From: Alphaproteobacteria bacterium
Lineage (GTDB): Bacteria > Pseudomonadota > Alphaproteobacteria > SHVP01
Assembly: GCA_026421105.1 (NCBI GenBank)
Contig: JAPKDI010000010.1
Location: forward strand, 1 to 16,074
Direction: 5' to 3'
Length of the DNA stretch: 16,074 bases
Shown here: positions 1 to 7,169 of the stretch, piece by piece
Layout of the letters: each line of letters begins with the position of its first letter
Numbering within the stretch: position 1 is the stretch's first letter
Notes under the pieces: generated by a model
What the model was told of the DNA's origin: nothing
Databases searched by the model: none
The model's input: only the letters and a program-made list of their open reading frames with translations
Program-made: the position numbers and the translations under genes

Positions 1-61
1 GGGTGCCTATTGAGATCAAATCACCGGCAAGAAAAACTTGGACCTAAGGGAGTGGCGAACG

Positions 62-814
62 ATGGGTGATGGACTGGCGTGGCGGATGAAGTTCGGTGTG
101 GTGACACCTTCAACCAACACCATTGTGCAACCCGAATACGACGACCTGCGTCCCTTGGGCGTCACCAACCATGTGGGCCGGATGCATATTCCGGATGATC
201 CCGTCACCTCGGACGAGGATTTTGACGAGTTGATCCGTCGCATCGATGTCGCCTTGGAAGAGGCGGTCGACCGCGTCATGACCTGCAAGCCCGATCACAT
301 GATTCTTGGCATCTCCGCTGAAAGCATTTGGGGTGGCGGTCTTGCGGCTGCGCAGAAAGTCAAAGACCGCATTGCCGAACGCTCGGGTGGTCTGGGCGTG
401 ACGCTCGCCGCCGATGCTCTCCCCGCTGCGCTCAAGGCGTATGGCGTGAAAGGCAAGGTTGGCCTCCTCACGCCCTACATGCCGACCGCGGAACAGCACA
501 TCCAGCGCTTCATGGACGATATCGGGTACGACGTCAGCAGCATGGTGCATCTAAAGTCCGGTGGTCCGGTGATCATCGCCCACCACACCCCCACTGAATT
601 GCGCGAAGGCCTTCAGAAACTAGTCGACGACGGCGCCGATGCGATTATTCAGTTCGGGGCTAATTTGCCGATGGGCCGTTTCGCCGGCGTCGCCGAGCAA
701 TGGCTCGAACGCCCCGTCATCTGCGTCAATGTCGCCACTTATTGGCATGCCTTGCGTGTAAACGGCATCACCGATCATGTGGGCGGCTACGGCGCGCTGA
801 TGGAACGGTACTAA
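62..814 (+). CDS. Maleate isomerase / arylmalonate decarboxylase-like protein (Asp/Glu racemase superfamily)
   Basis: The protein has 250 residues. The N-terminal motif FGVVTPSTNTIVQPEY (residues 11-26) and the ending with PVICVNVATYWHALR (218-232) are typical of the maleate cis-trans isomerase/arylmalonate decarboxylase (Amdase) family, which has two Rossmann-like lobes and acts on small dicarboxylates or malonates in the cytoplasm. Known maleate isomerases use one Cys in each lobe. At the corresponding places this protein reads GISAESIWGG (83-92) and IIQFGANLPM (195-204), so both Cys appear to be missing and the reaction cannot be named. I chose the ATG at 62 because AAGGGAG at 46-52 is a good ribosome-binding site 9 nt upstream. 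A TTG at 38 would add 8 residues but lies before that site. The gene stands alone upstream of rlmI. Family is confident; substrate is unknown. Confidence 0.85.
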   Translation: MGDGLAWRMKFGVVTPSTNTIVQPEYDDLRPLGVTNHVGRMHIPDDPVTSDEDFDELIRRIDVALEEAVDRVMTCKPDHMILGISAESIWGGGLAAAQKVKDRIAERSGGLGVTLAADALPAALKAYGVKGKVGLLTPYMPTAEQHIQRFMDDIGYDVSSMVHLKSGGPVIIAHHTPTELREGLQKLVDDGADAIIQFGANLPMGRFAGVAEQWLERPVICVNVATYWHALRVNGITDHVGGYGALMERY

Positions 815-986
815 TTCCTATGAGACCCTTGTTCACCGCGCTCGCGGCCACGACCGTATCGATCCCGTGCACTGCGATGGTGGTGCCTGTCTAGCTACCC
901 TCACCACGACCGTGCTCGACACCGTGGTCGCCGCGGTTCATAAGTCCGCGCACGCGCAGCCCCTCGCCGAGCCGCGCGCTACAGCG

Positions 987-1023
987 GCAGCCCCTTATAA
1001 GGGCCCTGCTCCTTTTGTTTTTT
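987..1023 (+). terminator. Possible intrinsic terminator upstream of rlmI
   Basis: A perfect 12-bp palindrome (CCCTTATAAGGG, 992-1003) sits inside a GC-rich context with outer GCAG/CTGC arms. It is followed by a T-rich tract at 1013-1023 (TTTTGTTTTTT). This could end transcription from the gene at 62-814. The palindrome has no free loop, so the folded stem would be shorter than it looks. The TATAAG inside it could also be part of a promoter. Confidence 0.35.
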
Positions 1024-1050
1024 GGGACCTGACGGCGAGCGGGTCGAAGT

Positions 1051-2280
1051 ATGCGAAACGATGTGGGCATGACCGACGCCACCGAAGAGACCAAACCCGA
1101 GGAAACCACCCCCGTTGTCATCGTCACCCGCCCCAAGCGCGTGCGGCGCGGCAGTCCCTGGGTCTTCTCCAACGAAATCGAGATGAGTGCCGCCACCAAG
1201 GCGATCCCGCCCGGCACGATGGTTCGTCTGCAGGAACAGTCGGGCAAGCCCGTGGGCGCCGCCTTCTTCAATCCGCACAGCCTAATTGCAGCGCGCGTCA
1301 TCGCCGACGATCCCAAGCAACCGTTCGACAAGGCCTATGTCGCTGCGCACCTCACCAGCGCGTGCGCCCTGCGCGACGGCCTTTACGCCGCGCCGTTCTA
1401 CCGCTTGATCCACGCCGAGGCCGATGGCTTGCCGGGCGTCATCGTCGATCGTTACGGCGATGTCGTGGTCTGCCAACTCAATACTGCCGGCGCAGAGCGC
1501 CATCGCATGGTTATCACCGATGCGCTCACCGAAGTGCTCAGCCCAAGCGCCATCGTCCTCAAGAATGATTCGCCAGTGCGCGACCTCGAACGGCTGAACC
1601 GCTATGAAGAAGTCATCGGTACGCTGCCCGACGCGGCAATGGAGATTCAAGAAAACGACGCGACATTCCTTGCCCCCATCGGCAGCGGTCAAAAGACTGG
1701 GTGGTTTTACGATCAGCGTGACAACCGAGCCTTTGTCGCATCGCTCGCGAAGGATGCGCGCGTGCTTGATCTTTATTGCTACCTCGGTGGCTTCGGCATT
1801 CTGGCGGCCAAATCCGGTGCGAAATCAGTTCTAGGGGTCGATCGTTCAGAGGCTGCACTTGAGATGGCCCGTGAAACCGCCGTCCGGAACGGCGTCGGCG
1901 ATATTTGCACCTTCGAGGAAGCGACATTGCCCGGCGTCTTAGAGACACTAGCCGCCGGCGGCGATCAATTTGACGTCGTGGTGTGCGATCCCCCGGCATT
2001 CGTTAAGTCGCGCAAGAATCTCGCCGTGGGCCTCAAGGGTTACCGCAAGCTCTTCAAACTCTCCGCCGAACGTGTCGCACCTGGCGGCTTTTTATTCGCC
2101 GCGTCGTGCTCGCATCTTGTCGAACGTGATGTGTTCGAGGACGAGGTAGCGCACGCCTTGGCGCTGGCCGGTCGGAAAGGTCGGGTGCTGCGCGTATCGG
2201 AAGCCGCCGCGGACCACCCGGCGCACCCGATGTTGCCGCAAAGCCGTTACCTTAAAGCAATGGTATTGCAGCTCGACTAG
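1051..2280 (+). CDS. rlmI: 23S rRNA m5C methyltransferase, RlmI-like (PUA domain plus Rossmann methyltransferase)
   Basis: This is a 409-residue protein, close to the 396 of E. coli RlmI, which methylates C1962 of 23S rRNA with S-adenosylmethionine. An N-terminal PUA-type region (about 23-95) contains RRGSPWVFSNEI. A central EEHI-like part ends in GQKTGWFYDQRDNR (213-226). The methyltransferase core shows motif I VLDLYCYLGGFG (238-249), VGVD-like VLGVDRS (260-266), motif IV CDPPAFVKS (312-320), and ASCSH (351-355), where Cys353 is the likely catalytic nucleophile. Start: ATG at 1051 is used. An in-frame ATG at 1069 would remove six residues, and neither has a clear ribosome-binding site. It converges on the amidase gene with only 3 nt between stops. 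The target base is inferred from family membership. Confidence 0.88.
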   Translation: MRNDVGMTDATEETKPEETTPVVIVTRPKRVRRGSPWVFSNEIEMSAATKAIPPGTMVRLQEQSGKPVGAAFFNPHSLIAARVIADDPKQPFDKAYVAAHLTSACALRDGLYAAPFYRLIHAEADGLPGVIVDRYGDVVVCQLNTAGAERHRMVITDALTEVLSPSAIVLKNDSPVRDLERLNRYEEVIGTLPDAAMEIQENDATFLAPIGSGQKTGWFYDQRDNRAFVASLAKDARVLDLYCYLGGFGILAAKSGAKSVLGVDRSEAALEMARETAVRNGVGDICTFEEATLPGVLETLAAGGDQFDVVVCDPPAFVKSRKNLAVGLKGYRKLFKLSAERVAPGGFLFAASCSHLVERDVFEDEVAHALALAGRKGRVLRVSEAAADHPAHPMLPQSRYLKAMVLQLD

Positions 2281-2283
2281 GCG

Positions 2284-3678
2284 TCAGCCGACGGGTGGGC
2301 GCGCTTTGTGCCAGTCGGTCGCGGCTTGAAATGCAGCACCGGCTTGCAATACCAAGGCGTCATCAAATCGCTTGCTCATGAATTGCACAGCTAGGGGGAG
2401 GCCATCGCCGGACATGCCGGCGGGCACGCCAAGCGCTGGGACCCCTAAGACGTTGGCCGCCATTGTTACCAGCGGCTTGCGAAAGAACTGAAATGCGCCA
2501 ACGCCGGCCGCCTTTGGCGCAGCCCCAGGCGCACCAGGTGCCAGGATCACGTCAAAAGCCGCCATCGTTTCGTTGTATTGGGCAATCAGCGTCTCGCGAA
2601 GTTGCAACGCGCGCGCATAATCGACCGCGCGAATGAATGGCCCCAGTGAAAGTCGCATCCGCGAGTGATAGCTGTACGCCGCGCGCTGAGCTTGCAGGTT
2701 TTTTTCGTGGATCGCGTAACCTTCAACCAACGTGATGATGATCTGGGCGGTCGCGAAGTCCTCTAGGCTGGGCAGCACTACCTCACGCACATCGGCGCCA
2801 AGATCACGAAATGTGTCGGCCGCGGCGTGGTAGGCCGCGATGCCCTCAGGCGACACGGCATCGTCGCGCGCCAGTGCACCAGTGAGGCCAACCCGCAGCC
2901 CTTTCGCCCCGGCGCCGAGGTTTGCAGTGTAATCCGTGGCCGGGCGCGCGACGCTGCCGGGATCGTGCGGGTCATGGCCCGCCAACGCGTTGAGCAAGAT
3001 GGCGCAATCCTCGACCGTCCGCGCCATAGGCCCGACATGGTCAAGCGTGGGGGACAACGGAAAGACACCGGTACGACTCACCAAGCCATAAGACGGCATC
3101 AACCCGGTAATACCGCAGTAGGCGGCCGGCAGCCGGATCGATCCGCCGGTGTCGGTGCCGAGCGCACCCATTACCTGGCCGCTTGCCAACGAAACCCCGG
3201 CGCCGCTCGACGAGCCCCCGGCATAACAATCAGCGCGCCATGGATTGCGTGCGGGCCGAAACAGACTGTCGTCCGATGGCCCACCGTAGCAAAATTCGGT
3301 GGTCTCCAGCTTGCCCAACAGGACCGCACCGGCTTCGCGCAGGCGAGCCCAAGCCGTGGCGTCCGTGTTTGGCACGCGGTCGTGCAGCAACTTAGACCCT
3401 ACGGTGGTTCGAATGCCTGCAGTGTCGAACGCTTCTTTCAGGGCGATGGGGATGCCGTGCAGCGGTCCGCGATAGCGACCGGCCGAAATTTCTGTTTCGG
3501 CGTCCTTAGCTGCGGCGCGGGCCAAATCATCGGTCCGCGTCACGAAACTCCCCAAGGCCGGGTCAATCGCGGCGCTCCGCTCGATCAACGCATCGGTCAG
3601 CTCAATGGGCGAGAGGTCGCGCGCCGCGATCCGCGTTGCGGCCTCTGCGATCGAGAGATAGGCGAGGTCGCCGCTCAC
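2284..3678 (-). CDS. Amidase, amidase-signature family (AtzE/GatA type)
   Basis: This 464-residue protein belongs to the amidase signature family, which hydrolyses C-N bonds of amides with a Ser-cisSer-Lys triad. Visible catalytic elements are Lys81 in HGIPIALKEAFDTAG (74-88), cis-Ser156 in AGGSSSGAG (153-161) and nucleophile Ser180 in GTDTGGS (174-180). The 24-residue spacing between the two serines is the family spacing. The start is GTG at 3678-3676, overlapping the stop of the small upstream gene as GTGA, so translation is probably coupled. No signal peptide is seen, so it is cytoplasmic. The coupled small partner suggests an AtzE/AtzG-type or GatA/GatC-type pair. GatB is not present here, and the substrate (ureide, biuret-like or other amide) cannot be read from sequence. 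Its 3' end converges on rlmI. Confidence 0.9.
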   Translation of the reverse strand: MSGDLAYLSIAEAATRIAARDLSPIELTDALIERSAAIDPALGSFVTRTDDLARAAAKDAETEISAGRYRGPLHGIPIALKEAFDTAGIRTTVGSKLLHDRVPNTDATAWARLREAGAVLLGKLETTEFCYGGPSDDSLFRPARNPWRADCYAGGSSSGAGVSLASGQVMGALGTDTGGSIRLPAAYCGITGLMPSYGLVSRTGVFPLSPTLDHVGPMARTVEDCAILLNALAGHDPHDPGSVARPATDYTANLGAGAKGLRVGLTGALARDDAVSPEGIAAYHAAADTFRDLGADVREVVLPSLEDFATAQIIITLVEGYAIHEKNLQAQRAAYSYHSRMRLSLGPFIRAVDYARALQLRETLIAQYNETMAAFDVILAPGAPGAAPKAAGVGAFQFFRKPLVTMAANVLGVPALGVPAGMSGDGLPLAVQFMSKRFDDALVLQAGAAFQAATDWHKARPPVG

Positions 3679-3824
3679 CGTTCGTCGCTTTCAGCCGGTG
3701 CGGGATCGAGTCGCGCAATGAAGCTCAGCAAGATCGCGACGCCGTCCTCGAGCGTTTCGATTTCTGCCTCGGGAACGGACACGCCGGCTGCGCGCAGGGT
3801 TTGGACAATTTCCTCAGGTGTCAT
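3675..3824 (-). CDS. Small GatC/AtzG-like subunit coupled to the amidase (DUF4089-type)
   Basis: This is a 49-residue protein beginning MTPEEIVQTLRAAGVSVPEA and ending LSFIARLDPAPAESDER. ATG at 3824 has a GGAG box 10 nt upstream, and its TGA stop overlaps the GTG start of the amidase. The pattern (an N-terminal helix, a VPEAEIETL segment, a second helix, then a Pro-containing acidic tail) and its position match AtzG-like (DUF4089) proteins. These are GatC-like small partners needed for stability of the AtzE amidase. It is shorter than typical AtzG (about 60-70 residues). An open frame extends upstream to 3971, but that part overlaps the aroG coding end, has no ribosome-binding site and is rich in Arg, so I excluded it. 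Gene reality is fairly sure; family assignment is moderate. Confidence 0.65.
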   Translation of the reverse strand: MTPEEIVQTLRAAGVSVPEAEIETLEDGVAILLSFIARLDPAPAESDER

Positions 3825-3904
3825 GGGCGCGGGTCTCCGTGAAAGCAATCTAAGGCGCGAGGCGTGCACCCGTGATCGTAACGCATTGCGTGCTACTTGG
3901 AGAC

Positions 3905-4951
3905 CTACCTGGTCGCGACGGCGGCTGCGAGCGCCTCCAAAGAGGCTACAGTCGCGTCCCATTCGAGACATCCATCGGTAATGCTTTGCCCGTATGTTAG
4001 GGCCTGACCAGGTTTCTGGTCTTGCCGTCCACCAACCAAGTGGCTCTCGATCATCACGCCAAAGATGCGGCCGTCACCGCCTTTGATCTGCTGCGCGATA
4101 TCGTCGATCACGGCGGGCTGGTTGTCGGGGTTCTTGCCGCTGTTGGCGTGGCTCGCGTCGATCATCACCACCGGCGCAACCCCAGAGGCCTCAGCCTTGG
4201 CACAAGCCGCAGCGACACTGGCCGCGTCATAGTTGGGCGCCGCACCACCACGCAAGATGACATGGCAATCCTCGTTCCCGGTCGTCTCAGCAATCGCGCA
4301 TTCACCGTTCTTGGTCACAGCGAGAAAATGATGCGGGTTGGATGCGGACTTCACGGCGTCCAACGCAATCTTCACATCGCCCGAGGTACCGTTTTTAAAC
4401 CCGACCGGGCACGATAGACCCGACGCCATCTCGCGGTGGATCTGGCTTTCGGTGGTGCGTGCGCCAATTGCGGCCCATGCCACAAGGTCGGCAAAGTATT
4501 GCGGCGTCGTCGTGTCGAGAAATTCGCACCCCGCTGGTAAACCCAATGCATTAATGTCAGCCAGCAATTGTCGCGCCAGACGCAGGCCTTTGTTGATTTG
4601 GAAACTGTCATCGAGGTCAGGATCGTTGATCAGACCTTTCCAGCCCACCGTCGTCCGCGGCTTCTCGAAGTAGACCCGCATGATCAGCTCCAACCGGTCG
4701 CCGAGTTGGTTGCGCAGCGCCACAAGGCGCGCGGCATACTCCATGGCCGATTTTCGGTCGTGGATAGAGCAGGGACCCACCACGACGGCCAACCGCTTGT
4801 CGCGGCCGTGCAAGATGCCTTGTACGGCGCGGCGCGCGTTCGCCACTGTTTGCATTGCGGCGACGGGGGCCGCCACCTCTTGCATCACCGCGTCAGGCGT
4901 ACTTAACGCGCTGATGTCGCGGATACGAAGGTCGTCGGTCGCGGTCGTCAT
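3905..4951 (-). CDS. aroG: 3-deoxy-7-phosphoheptulonate (DAHP) synthase, AroG/AroF/AroH type I
   Basis: This 348-residue enzyme condenses phosphoenolpyruvate with erythrose 4-phosphate, the first step to chorismate and the aromatic amino acids. It aligns almost residue-for-residue with E. coli AroG (350 aa). Metal ligands fall at identical numbers: Cys61 (VVGPCSIHD), His268 (IDASHAN), Glu302 (IESHL) and Asp326 (SITDG). Substrate motifs YFEKPRTTVGWKGL (94-107) and GFKNGTSGD (184-192) are present. Pro150 and Ser180, positions linked to feedback inhibition in AroG, are conserved, so allosteric control by an aromatic amino acid is likely; which one is not certain. The ATG at 4951 has an AAGGAT box about 10 nt upstream. 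A leader peptide and attenuator precede it (4991-5153). The amidase pair follows 80 nt downstream on the same strand and may be co-transcribed. Confidence 0.96.
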   Translation of the reverse strand: MTTATDDLRIRDISALSTPDAVMQEVAAPVAAMQTVANARRAVQGILHGRDKRLAVVVGPCSIHDRKSAMEYAARLVALRNQLGDRLELIMRVYFEKPRTTVGWKGLINDPDLDDSFQINKGLRLARQLLADINALGLPAGCEFLDTTTPQYFADLVAWAAIGARTTESQIHREMASGLSCPVGFKNGTSGDVKIALDAVKSASNPHHFLAVTKNGECAIAETTGNEDCHVILRGGAAPNYDAASVAAACAKAEASGVAPVVMIDASHANSGKNPDNQPAVIDDIAQQIKGGDGRIFGVMIESHLVGGRQDQKPGQALTYGQSITDGCLEWDATVASLEALAAAVATR

Positions 4952-4990
4952 GTCGTTTCAATCCTTTTGTTGGCCAGTCCAGACAGCAAC

Positions 4991-5016
4991 AAAAAAGCCG
5001 CCAGGTATCTGGCGGC
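4991..5016 (-). terminator. Intrinsic terminator in the aroG leader (attenuator terminator)
   Basis: Read on the minus strand, the arms GCCGCCAG (5016-5009) and CTGGCGGC (5004-4997) form a perfect 8-bp stem with loop ATAC, directly followed by six T (4996-4991) and then GTTG. It lies 40 nt before the aroG start and 25 nt after the leader-peptide stop, so it sits inside the aroG transcript rather than only behind recQ. It may also catch read-through from recQ. Confidence 0.92.
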
Positions 5017-5076
5017 TCGGGAAGGTCGATGGAACTGTATTCAGCCCGTGCGCACCCCACCCGCCACCAAGGGCGC
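5009..5076 (-). promoter_or_regulatory. Antiterminator and protector hairpins of the aroG attenuator
   Basis: On the minus-strand RNA, UUGGUGGC at 5070-5063 (leader codons 17-19) can pair with all eight bases of the 5' terminator arm GCCGCCAG (5016-5009), with two G-U pairs. GGGUGGGG beyond it can add pairs with CCUUCCC (5025-5019) after a two-base bulge. This excludes the terminator. A competing protector stem joins GCGCCC (5076-5071, codons 15-16) with GGGUGCGC (5057-5050, codons 21-23). A ribosome stalled on the aromatic codons (5097-5080) would cover the protector arm and free the antiterminator. One reaching the stop at 5041 would cover the antiterminator arm. This is the classical trp/phe attenuation layout. 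Folding was done by eye. Confidence 0.75.
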
Positions 5077-5118
5077 CGGATAACCCGTAAAATAGAAGGT
5101 CGCGGATGCGTTGATCAT
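5041..5118 (-). CDS. aroG leader peptide with Phe/Tyr regulatory codons
   Basis: This 25-codon ORF reads MINASATFYFTGYPAP followed by LVAGGVRTG. Phe8, Tyr9, Phe10 and Tyr13 form an aromatic cluster (codons TTC, TAT, TTT, TAT). There is no Trp codon. It ends 25 nt before the terminator hairpin and about 90 nt before the DAHP synthase start, the expected place for an attenuator leader. No Shine-Dalgarno sequence precedes the ATG at 5118. The predicted transcription start falls on or next to this ATG, so it may be translated as a leaderless mRNA. An in-frame ATG at 5139 lies in the promoter spacer and is unlikely to be transcribed. The peptide itself probably has no function beyond sensing charged tRNA-Phe and tRNA-Tyr. 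Confidence 0.75.
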   Translation of the reverse strand: MINASATFYFTGYPAPLVAGGVRTG

Positions 5119-5124
5119 GGGCGT

Positions 5125-5153
5125 CTTATAGCGACGCATGCGCAAGCTGTCAC
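5125..5153 (-). promoter_or_regulatory. Sigma-70-type promoter of the aroG leader
   Basis: On the minus strand, GTGACA (5153-5148) and TATAAG (5130-5125) are separated by exactly 17 nt. Each differs from the consensus by one base. The -35 box overlaps the recQ stop codon (5152-5150). Transcription would start near 5118, at the leader peptide ATG. Confidence 0.7.
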
Positions 5154-7060
5154 GCCCCGTCCGGGTCTGCAGGAGCAGCCACGCCGTCGGCCAAGGCTTC
5201 GAGAAAGATGATCCCAAATTCCTTGAGCTTGGCCGGTCCTACACCATTCACTTGCGCCATATCGTCCAGTGACTTTGGCTGCAGGACGCACATATGCTGC
5301 AGCGTCTTGTCGGCAAATATCACGTAGGCCGGGACGTTGCGGGTCTGGGCGATGTTGCGTCGCACAGCCTTCAAAGCGGCGTAGAGGTCGGCATCTATTC
5401 CGTCGAGATCGGCCACCGCGGCTTTCTGCTTGCGCGCCTTCGCCGTCAGTGTGAACCCGACTGCCTCATGATACTCAAAGGTCTCATCGCCTTTCAGCAC
5501 CCGGCGCCCGCGATCGCTCAGCCGCAAACCGCCAAAGTGCTCGATATCGATTTGCAAATAGCCCCCGGCGACGGCTTGCCGGATGAACGCCTGCCAAAAC
5601 GTTTTGGTCCGCTCGGCGCCAGCTCCAAACGTAGGCAAATTATTATGCCCCAGTGTTGTGATGCGCTCGTTCGTTTTGCCCAATAACACATCCATAATGT
5701 GCACCGTGCCAAAACGTTCGCCGGTGCGGTGCACCGCCGAGAACAGCATTTGCGCTTCGGTCGTGCCATTGACCATCTTCGGTGGGTTCTGGCAGACATC
5801 GCAGTTGCCACACGGTTCGGTGGTCTCTCCAAAATAAGTCAGCAGCGTCATCCGGCGGCACTGCGAGGCTTCGCAGTAGGCCAGTAGCGCGTCGAGCCGT
5901 TTGTGTTCGCGCCGCTGGTGATCTGCGTCATCGCCGTCCTGCACGATGAATTGGCGACGCATGCGGACATCGTCCAAACCGTAGATCATGAACACTTCAG
6001 ATGCCGCGCCGTCGCGGCCCGCGCGCCCGACTTCTTGATAATATGACTCCATGCTACCCGGCAGGTTCGCGTGAAACACGAACCTGATATCAGGCTTGTC
6101 GATCCCCATTCCAAACGCAATGGTCGCCACCATCACCACGCCATCTTCGGCCATGAAGGTCTCTTGGTTCGCGGTGCGCACTTCTGGCGACAGCCCAGCG
6201 TGGTAGGGCAGGGCGTGGACACCGTCGTCTTGCAACATGGTGGCGACCTCTTCGGTCAGCCGACGCGATAGGCAGTAAACAATGCCTGACTGTCCTTCCC
6301 GTGACCGTAAAAACTGCCTCAGCTGGTCCCGCCATTTGGTCTTAGGGGTCACGCCCAACCACAGGTTAGGGCGGTCGAACCCGTGCACAATCACATCGCC
6401 CTGTCCTGCAAACAATTTGGTGGCCACATCACGCTGCGTTGCGGTGTCGGCCGTGGCAGTAAACCCTGCCTTGGTCGCATTCGGAAAATGTTTTTGCAGA
6501 TCAGCCAACGCACCGTACTCGGGCCGAAAGTTGGTACCCCACTTCGACACACAATGCGCCTCATCCACGACGAAAAGGGCCGGTGCGATGCGTTGCAGGG
6601 CGCTCAACATCCGAGGTGTCATCAATCGTTCGGGCGACATGTATAACATTGGCGCATCACCGCTTTCGACGCGCCGCCAGTCCGCGACATTGTCCTCACG
6701 CGAGCGGCCGGAGTGGATCCGGGCCGCCGCCACCCCGTTGGCCTGCAGCGCCGCCACTTGATCGTCGATCAATGCCACCAGGGGTGAGAACACGACGGTC
6801 AATCCGTCTTGCAACAGAGCCGGTACCTGGTAACACAGCGATTTGCCCGCGCCGGTGGGCATAACAGCCAGCACATGCCGACCGCTTAACAGCTTGTCGA
6901 CGATCTCGCGCTGCCCCGGCCGAAAAGCGTCGAAGCCAAAAACGTCACGTAAAATTTTCTCAGGGTCGGCAGTCACGGCGTGTCCGAACGGGGGCGGGGC
7001 GCTGGTTGTACCACACGCAGGGCACGTCTCGCATTGCGATACGCAAGATGCGATACTCAT
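5150..7060 (-). CDS. recQ: ATP-dependent DNA helicase RecQ
   Basis: This is a 636-residue 3'-5' superfamily 2 helicase for recombination and replication-fork repair. RecQ landmarks in order: FGFDAFRPGQREIV (41-54, motif 0), MPTGAGKSLCYQ (67-78, Walker A), VVDEAHCVSKWG (164-175, DEAH box and RecQ aromatic loop start), GFTATA (199-204), helicase C motifs with GIDKPDIRFV and QEVGRAGRDG, the zinc-binding Cys set YCEASQC...CGNCDVC, a winged-helix region, and a C-terminal HRDC domain near LYAALKAVRRN. The ATG at 7060 adds an N-terminal piece with Cys6, 10, 13 and 16 (CETCPACG) before the usual RecQ start. A GTG at 6976 (residue 29) would give 608 residues, a more usual length. Neither start has a convincing ribosome-binding site. 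It is divergent from the selenoprotein gene. Function is certain; the start is not. Confidence 0.95.
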   Translation of the reverse strand: MSIASCVSQCETCPACGTTSAPPPFGHAVTADPEKILRDVFGFDAFRPGQREIVDKLLSGRHVLAVMPTGAGKSLCYQVPALLQDGLTVVFSPLVALIDDQVAALQANGVAAARIHSGRSREDNVADWRRVESGDAPMLYMSPERLMTPRMLSALQRIAPALFVVDEAHCVSKWGTNFRPEYGALADLQKHFPNATKAGFTATADTATQRDVATKLFAGQGDVIVHGFDRPNLWLGVTPKTKWRDQLRQFLRSREGQSGIVYCLSRRLTEEVATMLQDDGVHALPYHAGLSPEVRTANQETFMAEDGVVMVATIAFGMGIDKPDIRFVFHANLPGSMESYYQEVGRAGRDGAASEVFMIYGLDDVRMRRQFIVQDGDDADHQRREHKRLDALLAYCEASQCRRMTLLTYFGETTEPCGNCDVCQNPPKMVNGTTEAQMLFSAVHRTGERFGTVHIMDVLLGKTNERITTLGHNNLPTFGAGAERTKTFWQAFIRQAVAGGYLQIDIEHFGGLRLSDRGRRVLKGDETFEYHEAVGFTLTAKARKQKAAVADLDGIDADLYAALKAVRRNIAQTRNVPAYVIFADKTLQHMCVLQPKSLDDMAQVNGVGPAKLKEFGIIFLEALADGVAAPADPDGA

Positions 7061-7091
7061 GCTTCTAGCTACAAAGATCAGTAGGACGGCA

Positions 7092-7169
7092 ATGGCGGCA
7101 CATCCAATAAAGGCTAACGAGGAAGTCCGCCTCCCGGAGCTGCAGAGTTACCGTGACCCGGAGTTCTGA
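7092..7169 (+). CDS. Putative 25-residue ORF coupled to the selenoprotein gene
   Basis: This short ORF (MAAHPIKANEEVRLPELQ, ending SYRDPEF) has an AGGA box at 7083-7086, 5 nt before its ATG. Its TGA overlaps the next ATG as TGATG (7167-7171), an arrangement typical of translational coupling. I do not recognise it. It could be a real small protein, a translated leader that delivers ribosomes to the selenoprotein start, or chance. Nothing in the residues indicates a membrane segment or metal site. Confidence 0.35.
   Translation: MAAHPIKANEEVRLPELQSYRDPEF

Noticed and set aside
3..47. Plus-strand frame ending in IEIKSPARKTWT at the window edge
   Set aside because: Could be the last 14 codons of an upstream gene, but too short to recognise or to separate from chance.
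820..894. 24-residue ORF resembling a signal peptide after the first gene
   Set aside because: No ribosome-binding site, and the frame stops right after the hydrophobic part. Nothing links it to a mature protein.
3833..3905. Inverted repeat GGTCTCC / GGAGACC between aroG and the small amidase-partner gene
   Set aside because: Seven-base arms about 60 nt apart with no T tract; not a credible terminator.
2827..3981. 384-codon plus-strand open frame
   Set aside because: It is antisense to the amidase, its small partner gene and the end of aroG. It is rich in Arg/Gly/Pro as expected of a high-GC shadow frame, with no recognisable domain.
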